Assembly: GCA_045540315.1 (NCBI GenBank)
Contig: JAZQHA010000216.1
Location: 1-47,192, forward strand
DNA: 47,192 nucleotides
From: CAG-557 sp045540315
Lineage (GTDB): Bacteria > Bacillota > Clostridia > Oscillospirales > Acutalibacteraceae
Reading direction: 5' to 3'
The translations under genes were made by a program, and so were the position numbers. A model generated the notes under the pieces. That model was given only the letters and a program-made list of their open reading frames with translations. It made no database searches and had not been told where the DNA came from. Shown piece by piece: positions 41,778 through 47,192 of this stretch (positions are counted from its first letter, which is position 1; each line of letters opens with the position of its first letter).

Positions 41778-42020
41778 ATGATGGAATTGATTGAAAAAAA
41801 TTATCTTACACCACCAGACAACGAAGCTATTCCGGTTTTAAAATGCTTTTTCTGCGAAGAAGATGTTTACGAAGGCGATGAGTATTACGTTCTAAACGGT
41901 TTTTATTGCTGTGAAGATTGCCTTTATATCCATTTCAAATTTACAGCTGAGTTTCCCGATTATGAAGCCGAAAAAGCAGAACGAGATTACGAAGATTTAA
42001 AGAGCCGAGGTGAAATTTAA
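41778..42020 (+). CDS. small zinc-ribbon-like phage protein
   Basis: An 80-residue acidic protein with CFFC and CCEDC about 20 residues apart (residues about 23-49), fitting a four-cysteine zinc site, followed by an acidic helical C-terminus. The ribosome binding site ACGGAGGAC lies in the end of the previous gene. Function unknown. Confidence 0.7.
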   Translation: MMELIEKNYLTPPDNEAIPVLKCFFCEEDVYEGDEYYVLNGFYCCEDCLYIHFKFTAEFPDYEAEKAERDYEDLKSRGEI

Positions 42021-42198
42021 GATGGAGAAATCAGTGTTTGAGACGTTGTTTGAAATTAACGTGAACGACCATGTCGAAAAGAAAAACGGCCTATCGTATT
42101 TATCTTGGCCGTATGCCTGGGCGGAGGTGAAAAAGTGTTTTCCAGATGCAAATTATAAAGTTTATGAAACCGAAAATGGATGCATTTATTTTACCGAC

Positions 42199-42285
42199 GG
42201 GTGCGTGGCCGCACAGGCCGAGTCGCGCAATGAACTTATCGTGCCAATCTTAACTTATAGGCACGCGGCCAAAGAATGGTGAGTA
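42199..42285 (+). repeat. family 2 module inside the annealing-protein gene
   Basis: GTGCGTGGCCGCACAGGCC followed by GAGTCGCGCAATGAAC, then a second GCACGCGGCCAAAG near 42261. It matches 43046-43075 and, in the chromosome, 27707-27735. It introduces the stop that splits the gene. Confidence 0.65.
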
Positions 42286-42688
42286 AATTTGCTCGACGTT
42301 GGTGTTATTTTGTACGAAGCTAAGATCCTTATTGAAATTGCGGGCCTTGAGCACATTGAGTACTTGCCGATAATGGACTATAAAAACAAATCAATTAGTC
42401 TTGAGAATGTCACAAGTTTTGACGTTAATAAAGCAATCCAGAGAAGCTTAACAAAGGCGTTAGCTCGGCATGGGTTGGGACTTTATTTATATGCTGGTGA
42501 AGATTTGCCTGAAATTGAAGTCGAAAAAATTAGCGCCAAAGATGCAAAAATTCTTCAAAGCGTGGTAAAGAACTTCGACGAGCCTGATAAATTGTATGCT
42601 ACGCTCTTAAAAAGATACAACGTGCAAAATTTTAAAGAGTTGACGGTTAAACAGCGAGTTGAAATTTTGGATGGGCTTAATGGTTTGC

Positions 42689-42796
42689 GAGCTCGCGCTG
42701 CCAGTGGCAGAAACAGCAAGCTCGACAAACAGGAAAAGGCACAGAGCGGTGCGAATGGGAGCAAGCAGGGCGACAATGCCTTTGACCGGAAAACTT
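42689..42796 (+). repeat. family 3 repeat, copy A
   Basis: It holds CGCGCTGCCAGTGGCAGAAA (with a CTGCCA/TGGCAG inverted repeat) and ends with GGCGACAATGCC and TTTGACCGG. Homologous DNA is at 43393 and 43599. Here it encodes the last residues of the annealing protein (RARAASGR...GDNAFDRKT). Confidence 0.75.
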
Positions 42797-42861
42797 AATA
42801 AAAAAGGAGGCGCAAGATGGAGATAAAATTCACAGTGCCGGGGCCACCGAAAGGGCAACGT

Positions 42862-42961
42862 GACGTTGCATTCACGTCGCACATGAAGAAAGCGCGAGCA
42901 AAGATTTTTTTTTGCCTGCGCTGAAACCGGTCGCGAATTGCCAGCGCGGGCTCCGTGCAGA
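42862..42961 (+). repeat. family 2 module, first insert in rusA
   Basis: It lies between CAACGT and CCTCGA of rusA. It contains ATTCACGTCG, GCGAGCAAAGA, GGTCGCGAATTGCC and AGCGCGGGCTCCGTG, which match in order the 27880-27960 part of family 2 copy d (and 28009 for ATTCACGTCG). Confidence 0.7.
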
Positions 42962-43035
42962 CCTCGAATATGTAAGGTTAATGGGCGAAGTGTAGCTTAC
43001 ACGCCAAAAGAAACAATCGAATACGAAGAACTCGT

Positions 43036-43195
43036 AAGGGCAAGGTGCGTGGCCGCACTGGCCAAGTCGCGCCCCAATCAAAGTGCAACTGATAAATCTC
43101 GTTCCACGCGAAAAGGCTTAAACGCGAGCGAAAGTACTCAAGGTTTAGATAAGCTTATTTCGCGAAATGGCAGCGGGCCCTGCCCGCTCGAAAGG
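43036..43195 (+). repeat. family 2 module, second insert in rusA
   Basis: It contains GTGCGTGGCCGCACTGGCC then AAGTCGCGCCCC, CGCGAGCGAAAG and GCGGGCCCTGCCCGC (a small palindrome). The frame stays open across the insert, so about 53 extra residues are added between the N-terminal strand region and the catalytic core of RusA. The right boundary is estimated from where RusA homology resumes. Confidence 0.65.
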
Positions 43196-43392
43196 AATTT
43201 ACCGATAGAAATCAGTATACTTGCCCTTTTCCCTATTCCGAAATACGTCAGCCGGAAAACAAAAGAACTGATGCTAAATGGACGTCTTTTTCCGACTAAA
43301 AAGCCTGACGCAGATAACATTATCAAAGTTATTTTGGACGCATTAAATGGCCTTGCTTATCGGGATGATTCGCAAATTTGCAGGGTTTACTT

Positions 43393-43520
43393 TGATTCGC
43401 AGTGCCGCGCTGCCAGTGGCAGAAAAAGCGGTGCTGACGAATAGGAAGAAATAACGAGCAATGCAAAGCGCTCCAAGCGAGCAGAGCGACTATATTTCTG
43501 ACCGGGCGAAAATGTATGCC
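43393..43520 (+). repeat. family 3 repeat, copy B
   Basis: It holds GATTCGCAGTGCCGCGCTGC, CAGTGGCAGAAA, AGCGGTGCTGACGAATAGGA and later CTGACCGGG. It supplies the last residues of RusA (DSQCRAASGRKSGADE and stop). Confidence 0.8.
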
Positions 43521-43568
43521 GAAATTCCAGAAACAAAAGTTTTAATAAAAAATTATGAGGTGTGTTAA
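43461..43568 (+). CDS. short ORF between rusA and SSB
   Basis: A 35-codon frame (MQSAPSEQSDYISDRAKMYA...) with an AGGAAG site upstream. Its first third is family 3 repeat DNA. It may be a remnant of a small phage gene; no function can be given. Confidence 0.35.
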   Translation: MQSAPSEQSDYISDRAKMYAEIPETKVLIKNYEVC

Positions 43569-43571
43569 TTT

Positions 43572-43649
43572 ATGAAAACAACAAAAATTTATGACAATGA
43601 TTCGCAGTGCCGCGCTGCCGGTGGCAGATACAGCGGTGCTGACGAATAG
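43572..43649 (+). CDS. short ORF ended by a family 3 repeat
   Basis: A 25-codon frame starting MKTTKIYDN, with GAGGTG upstream, that runs into family 3 copy C and ends DSQCRAAGGRYSGADE, almost the same tail as RusA. It looks like the start of a small phage gene whose body has been replaced by the repeat. Confidence 0.4.
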   Translation: MKTTKIYDNDSQCRAAGGRYSGADE

Positions 43650-43716
43650 GAAAAAACACAGAGAATTGCAAGCGGAAGCGCGCAAGGCGACAATGTTTTT
43701 GACCGGGAATAAGATT
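43599..43716 (+). repeat. family 3 repeat, copy C
   Basis: GATTCGCAGTGCCGCGCTGC, CGGTGGCAGATA, AGCGGTGCTGACGAATAGGA, then GGCGACAATG and TTTGACCGGG. The left half matches copy B closely and the right half matches copy A closely, so the unit is at least 110 nt. Confidence 0.8.
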
Positions 43717-43731
43717 TAAAAGGAGCAGCTT

Positions 43732-44124
43732 ATGAATAAAAAAATTAAAATATTTAAAAACGAAACAAATATTTACAGCGGCAATTGCTACGTCAATACG
43801 GTGATTTTCAGAGGTAGAATTTACAATGAATTTAAAAAAGTTGGCCAAGACGGAATAAAGTTCTCGCTACAACTTAGTAATGGGAAAGACCCAAAAGCAG
43901 ACGAATGGAACAAGCCAACATTCGCTGATTGTACGGCGTTTGATTCAGTTGCCCAGCGTATCTTAAACGAGAACAAGCCGAAAGATGAAATTTGGCTCAT
44001 TGCAAAGTATTACTCAAAACAGCAAGACGGCAAGCATTACAAAGGCTTTATTGTGCGAGAAATAATCACTGAGCAAGAAATACAACAAGCCGGTGAGTCA
44101 GTATTTGACGATTTGCCGTTTTAG
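43732..44124 (+). CDS. phage single-stranded DNA-binding protein
   Basis: A 130-residue protein with an OB-fold-like pattern (VNTVIFRGRIYNEFKKVGQD, FSLQLSNGKD, ADCTAFDSVAQRILNE, WLIAKYYSKQQDGKHYKGFI) and the acidic SSB tip VFDDLPF at the C-terminus, which binds partner proteins. Position between rusA and the replication genes fits a phage SSB. An AAAGGAG site precedes the ATG. Confidence 0.82.
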   Translation: MNKKIKIFKNETNIYSGNCYVNTVIFRGRIYNEFKKVGQDGIKFSLQLSNGKDPKADEWNKPTFADCTAFDSVAQRILNENKPKDEIWLIAKYYSKQQDGKHYKGFIVREIITEQEIQQAGESVFDDLPF

Positions 44125-44139
44125 AGGAGGGAAAATTTA

Positions 44140-44490
44140 ATGAATATTTTGAAATTGGTTATGATCGACAAGCGCTTGACTACTAGTTCTAAAGTGATTT
44201 TTGCCTATTTGTATAGTTGTTTTGATGAACGTGGTGTATGTTCTAAGAGCCGCGATGAGTTTTCAATAGAACTAAATATCGGTAAAGATACATTTGATAA
44301 AAATGTTAGGAAGTTAGCTTATTATGGTTATATTTACATTTATCGCTCTTTTTTCTGCAAAAACGTTTATGCTTTGCCGAACAACATTGAGAAAATTTTC
44401 GAGCCAAAACTAGAAAAAGATGATAAAAAAACAAAGGATTGGCGGAGAAGCAAATTAAATTGGAGGGAGTTAATGAGGGATACAATATGA
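44140..44490 (+). CDS. phage helix-turn-helix replication-type protein
   Basis: A 116-residue protein whose N-terminus (KLVMIDKRLTTSSKVIFAYL ... SRDEFSIELNIGKDTFDKNV) is a winged helix-turn-helix of the HTH_36 type common in phage and plasmid replication proteins. The tail is basic and charged. A GGAGGG site precedes the ATG, and the stop overlaps the next start (ATGA). Confidence 0.72.
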   Translation: MNILKLVMIDKRLTTSSKVIFAYLYSCFDERGVCSKSRDEFSIELNIGKDTFDKNVRKLAYYGYIYIYRSFFCKNVYALPNNIEKIFEPKLEKDDKKTKDWRRSKLNWRELMRDTI

Positions 44491-45251
44491 AATATATGTT
44501 TGATATAGAAATAGCAAAGCTTTATGGAGTGAATGAAGCAATTTTTATTCAAAATTTGTATTGGTGGTTACAAAAAAATAAAATAGACAACCGCAATTTT
44601 CATACGGCAGAGGTGATTAACTCAAATGGTGATACGATTCAGTTTAGTGGATATTGGACATACAATAGCATGAGGTCATTTGTGGACGTTTTTCCATTTT
44701 GGACTCAACGCCAAATACGTACTGTGGTAAAAAGTTGTCGAGATAAAAATATTATTTATGTAGCACGATTCAATCGAAAAAAGTATGATAAAACCTTGTG
44801 GTATACGCTAGCTCAGAATATTGTGGAAATCTTAAACACCGAGACCAATAAGTCCAATCCAAGTGACAAAAATGTCCAACCAATACCAGATAGTAAACCA
44901 GATAATAGAGAATATATAAATAAATTTATATATTCTCTCGTGGAAGATTCCGAAAATAAAGAAAAAAGTAAGAAAAAGATTTTTGAATCAAACAGCGATG
45001 CTTATGCTTTGGCTAGATACTTAGAAGAAAGCATCGCAGTAAATGAACCGAAGTTTCCTCAAAGCGAACAGCAGCGCCAGCGATGGGCAAAAGACTTTGA
45101 CTTAATGCTTCGTATAGACAAGATTGATGCTGATGATATAGCTGCAGTAATAGAGTGGAGCCAGAATGATAACTTCTGGCGCAGCAACATTCTATCCGGC
45201 AAGAAAGTACGAGAGAAGTACCAGCAGCTGGTAATGAAGATGAAGAGGTGA
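44487..45251 (+). CDS. phage replication initiation/replisome organizer protein
   Basis: A 254-residue protein. The N-terminal half (YMFDIEIAKLYGVNEAIFIQ, YWTYNSMRSFVDVFPFWTQR, QIRTVVKSCRDKNIIYVARF) is the winged-helix domain of phage replication proteins. A low-complexity Asn/Lys/Ser linker follows, then a C-terminal helical region (QRQRWAKDFDLMLRIDKIDA, FWRSNILSGKKVREKY) typical of replisome organizers. ATG 44487 is used because it forms the ATGA overlap; the longer frame from 44439 would start inside the previous gene. The stop overlaps the dnaB start (GTGA). Confidence 0.8.
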   Translation: MKYMFDIEIAKLYGVNEAIFIQNLYWWLQKNKIDNRNFHTAEVINSNGDTIQFSGYWTYNSMRSFVDVFPFWTQRQIRTVVKSCRDKNIIYVARFNRKKYDKTLWYTLAQNIVEILNTETNKSNPSDKNVQPIPDSKPDNREYINKFIYSLVEDSENKEKSKKKIFESNSDAYALARYLEESIAVNEPKFPQSEQQRQRWAKDFDLMLRIDKIDADDIAAVIEWSQNDNFWRSNILSGKKVREKYQQLVMKMKR

Positions 45252-46612
45252 GCAACATAAAAATACAAGATGAAGTAGCCAAAAGCGCTGAGATGTGCGT
45301 TATCGGCGCGATATTAATCGACGAAAAAGCTCTGGCAAATGTCATTCAAACATTAAAGCCAGAGCATTTCTATTTTGATGAGCTGAAAGCTGCGTACCAA
45401 GCCATTTTGGAGCTATCAAGCGAAGGAAAAAGCATCGATTTTGTATCCGTCTTGAAGAAGCTTGTGGCAAAAGGCTTTTACGATGAAAAACAAGCCAAGC
45501 AGATGCTTTTAGAATGTGCTGACTTGGTCCCCTCTATCAGCCAAGCAGATACTTATGCTAAAACTGTTTCCGATAGCTTTAAGGCTAGAAAGCTTCAAGA
45601 AATCGGCGCTCGGTTGGCTTTCGACGGCGTATTTGCTGAAAATGTGAACGAGGTCGCCGATGAAATTATGAGCGAGTTATACGAGGTGGTTTCAGAACAA
45701 CACAAAAAGCAATTGAAAAATGTTGGTGACCTCGGAACACAGGTTTTTGAGGGCTACAGCAATGATGGACAAGATTTAGAAAATCGCTCGCACACTGGAT
45801 TTCCGCGACTTGATGAGATTCTAAAAGGAATGTCAGCTGGCAATTTAATAATTCTCGCCGCTCGTCCTAAGCTTGGGAAAACGGCCTTTGCCCTATCAAT
45901 TGCCGAGAATATCGCGAAATCCGGCAAGACGGTCGCGTTTTATTCGCTGGAGATGGAAAGTTCAGAAATCTACGAGCGACTACTTTCTAAGAGTGCTCAA
46001 ATCCCAATGAATACGCTAATTGACCGGCGCTTTAGAGATAAGCGTCGACCTCAGAAAATCCGCGATGAAGAAATTAACAAGATTGCCGAGACTATCGATG
46101 AAATCTACAGCTTACCGATAAAAATCAATGATAACCCGGCTTGCACGGTCAATGATATCCGGTTAGAGTCAAGGTTAGTTAAGGATTTAGGACTGATTGT
46201 GATTGATTACTTGCAGCTGATGCGAAGCACAAAGAAGGCTGAAAATAGAAATTTGGAAGTCGGTTCTATTTGCCGAGAACTTAAGTGTTTAGCCTCGGAG
46301 CTTGGAGTTCCGATTTTATGTTTATCGCAGCTAAACCGAACAAGCGACGAGAGTACTCGGCCAAGTCCGTCAGAGCTTCGTGATAGTGGTTCTATCGAGC
46401 AGGATGCCAACAAGGTTATTTTGATGTGGAGTATCGAGAAAAATTTGAATGAGCGAGGATTGGTGGAAAGTAAGACAATTGGCGTTGATGTGGCTTTAAA
46501 TCGGCGTGGCACAACAGGTGTCACGCTTTTTAATTTCAACGGAAATTATATGAATTTTACGGAGCTTGAACGCAAATATGAAGAGCCGAAAGCGAAGAAA
46601 ACTTGGAGGTAA
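45248..46612 (+). CDS. phage replicative DNA helicase (DnaB-like)
   Basis: A 454-residue protein with the DnaB N-terminal domain (SAEMCVIGAILIDEKALANV, HFYFDELKAAYQAILEL) and the RecA-type helicase domain: Walker A ILAARPKLGKTAFALS (about 200-215), Walker B LIVIDYLQLM and LSQLNRTSDE. It starts at GTG 45248, overlapping the previous stop. With the upstream initiator and SSB it forms the phage replication module. Confidence 0.93.
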   Translation: MSNIKIQDEVAKSAEMCVIGAILIDEKALANVIQTLKPEHFYFDELKAAYQAILELSSEGKSIDFVSVLKKLVAKGFYDEKQAKQMLLECADLVPSISQADTYAKTVSDSFKARKLQEIGARLAFDGVFAENVNEVADEIMSELYEVVSEQHKKQLKNVGDLGTQVFEGYSNDGQDLENRSHTGFPRLDEILKGMSAGNLIILAARPKLGKTAFALSIAENIAKSGKTVAFYSLEMESSEIYERLLSKSAQIPMNTLIDRRFRDKRRPQKIRDEEINKIAETIDEIYSLPIKINDNPACTVNDIRLESRLVKDLGLIVIDYLQLMRSTKKAENRNLEVGSICRELKCLASELGVPILCLSQLNRTSDESTRPSPSELRDSGSIEQDANKVILMWSIEKNLNERGLVESKTIGVDVALNRRGTTGVTLFNFNGNYMNFTELERKYEEPKAKKTWR

Positions 46613-46617
46613 ATGTT

Positions 46618-46938
46618 ATGGACATCAAGTTGGTAAAGTCTTTGCTGGGAAAGACCGTCTATTACGACACTGGACAGATAAATTTTGATGGCTGCACCAT
46701 AAAAGATTTTATTTTCACCGCGTGCATTTTGAGAAAAAAGAAAAATGGGCAGCTGTATTATCAAGCTGAGTTAATGGACACAGTGAGCAAAAATTCAGTA
46801 ATAATCGTATGCATAAAACTTCTGATTAGATGTAGCTTTAGTCGCGTGCACGCAATAGACTCTATTACCGCAAACTTCGTGCGCGTCTTGCCAGCGGGGG
46901 CACCCCGCGAAAAAGTATTGACTAAAAGTGAAGTGTGA
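46618..46938 (+). CDS. small phage protein with repeat-derived C-terminus
   Basis: A 106-residue frame starting MDIKLVKSLLGKTVYYDTGQ behind TGGAGGTAA. Residues to about 62 (CILRKKKNGQLYYQAELMDT) look like a small phage protein with an SH3-like beta pattern. From about 46820 the DNA resembles family 2 modules (GCGTGCACGC, TTGCCAGCGGGGGCACC), so about 40 residues (ending VLPAGAPREKVLTKSEV) are probably added by a repeat. Function unknown. Confidence 0.65.
   Translation: MDIKLVKSLLGKTVYYDTGQINFDGCTIKDFIFTACILRKKKNGQLYYQAELMDTVSKNSVIIVCIKLLIRCSFSRVHAIDSITANFVRVLPAGAPREKVLTKSEV
46830..46935 (+). repeat. degenerate family 2 module in a phage gene
   Basis: GTCGCGTGCACGCAATAGAC, then TTCGTGCGCGTCTTGCCAGC and GGGGGCACCCCGCG. 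It resembles GGTCGCGAATTGCCAGCGCG and GGCTCCG at 42927-42954 and is read in the same frame there (LPAGAP versus LPARAP). The match is partial. Confidence 0.45.
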
Positions 46939-46948
46939 GGTGAAACAC

Positions 46949-47192
46949 TTTGACGAAAAAAGAATTATCTCAGTTGTACTACCTGAAAAAGGAAATCAAA
47001 GAACAACAGAGGCGTATTGCCGAGTTAGAAGCTATCGCGACTAATTGCTCAACAAAAATTACAGGTTTACCTAGCGGTAAAGGTATCTCTGATAAAATCG
47101 GTAATTATGCAGCTCAAATTGCGGATTTAAAAGCTCTGTTAGACCTTAATTTGAAGAAGTGTTTTTATGAACTGAACCGACTTGATAGGTTT
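46949..47192 (+). CDS. DUF1492-like phage protein, partial
   Basis: An open frame from TTG 46949 (GAGGTG site upstream) to the right edge, 81 codons seen. KKELSQLYYLKKEIKEQQRR, IAELEAIATNCSTKITGLPS and GKGISDKIGNYAAQIADLKA follow the coiled-coil layout of DUF1492 / phage late-gene regulator-like proteins, which often end in a sigma-70 region 4-like helix-turn-helix. The C-terminus is outside the window. Confidence 0.65.

Larger units (their letters stand above)
42022..42798 (+). pseudogene. phage ssDNA-annealing protein (DUF1071/Sak type), split by repeat DNA
   Basis: Two frames together make one DUF1071-like protein. 42022-42282 encodes VFETLFEINVNDHVEKKNG, LSYLSWPYAWAEVKKCFPDA and NYKVYETENGCIYFTDG, then stray residues and a stop. 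42289-42798 resumes with AGLEHIEYLPIMDYKNKSIS, VNKAIQRSLTKALARHGLGL and YLYAGEDLP. In between, where the family has a short strand (of the type TDG-W-V-VGVTI-GLEH), lies a family 2 module (about 42199-42285) with GTGCGTGGCCGCAC and a stop. The two halves could be made as separate peptides, the second from TTG at 42289, but loss of function is more likely. The C-terminus is a family 3 repeat. Confidence 0.8.
42817..43444 (+). pseudogene. Holliday junction resolvase RusA with two insertions and a frameshift
   Basis: The start at 42817 follows an AAAGGAGG site and encodes IKFTVPGPPKGQR. 100 nt of repeat DNA (42862-42961) interrupts it, with a stop at 42922-42924 in this frame. RusA then resumes in another frame with PRICKVNGRSVAYTPKETIE. 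A second insert of about 160 nt (about 43036-43195) stays in frame, and the catalytic part follows: LPIEISILALFPIPK, TKKPDADNIIKVILDALNGL and YRDDSQI with the Asp residues of RusA. The C-terminus is a family 3 repeat. The nine-T run at 42905-42913 is one base too long; with eight T the first insert would be 99 nt and the gene open from end to end. Confidence 0.8.
41431..47192 (+). mobile_element. prophage early/replication region, left end
   Basis: Genes from 41630 onward are all on the plus strand, closely packed, and of phage type: small orphan proteins, an ssDNA-annealing protein, RusA, SSB, HTH replication proteins, DnaB and a DUF1492-like protein. The left boundary is inferred from the break in the spore protein gene at about 41431. 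A near-palindrome AACCGGTCGGTT lies at about 41466 and could be part of an attachment site. No integrase or repressor is seen at this end, and the right end is beyond the window. Confidence 0.75.

Overview
The window looks like chromosome from an anaerobic, spore-forming Clostridia-type Firmicute, possibly of the Oscillospirales/Ruminococcaceae kind. The evidence is gene content: spoIIGA-sigE, an alpha/beta small acid-soluble spore protein, pyruvate:ferredoxin oxidoreductase, a ClpC-like ATPase with an N-terminal zinc domain, a split EcfA1A2T module, AT-rich intergenic DNA and strong AGGAGG-type ribosome binding sites. No 16S rRNA or other species-level marker is present, so the lineage is an inference.

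Layout. 1-1392 (minus, runs off the left edge) is a GC-rich secreted protein with a paralogue at 28048-29373. 1849-5065 holds a PAP2 phosphatase, a membrane protein and ruvC-ruvA-ruvB. 5333-14019 holds glmM, an rRNA-type methyltransferase, ecfA1-ecfA2-ecfT, truA, a DUF5711-like beta-propeller protein, CvpA and pgsA. 14047-16308 is the ClpC-like ATPase. 16545-22338 (minus) holds ktrB, queT and nifJ; divergent from nifJ are a CNNM/CorC protein and asnB. Then come rnpB, a Phd/RelE-type toxin-antitoxin pair and tRNA-Leu(TAA). 29460-36361 (minus) holds a nucleoside kinase, an MBL hydrolase, relA/spoT, recJ and a polysaccharide deacetylase. 36703-38297 is spoIIGA-sigE. 38347-40495 (minus) holds three small secreted proteins and comEA. 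40643-41526 holds an unknown gene and the spore protein gene. From about 41431 to the right edge lies the early/replication region of a prophage (ssDNA-annealing protein, RusA, SSB, replication initiators, DnaB, DUF1492-like).

The most unusual content is a set of interspersed palindromic repeats. Family 1 (four copies of about 190-220 nt at 5066, 9329, 11163 and 25733) has three nested hairpins. The middle hairpin keeps a CAACAAAGTTG core, but its outer stem is different in every copy and still self-complementary. One copy sits in frame inside a protein (189 nt, 63 codons) and another has replaced the C-terminus of EcfA2. Family 2 is a degenerate, modular GC-rich repeat in intergenic DNA near 1500, 16320, 26385 and 27684, and inside several prophage genes. 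Two of its copies share a perfect 101-nt block 25 kb apart. Family 3 is a short repeat found three times within 1 kb of the prophage, always read in the same frame at a protein C-terminus. The behaviour recalls the protein-inserting palindromic elements described in Rickettsia, but I recognise no named family.

The spore protein gene loses its normal C-terminus exactly where the prophage begins. This suggests insertion into a sporulation gene, possibly reversible like known sporulation-controlled prophage excisions; the right end of the prophage is not in the window.
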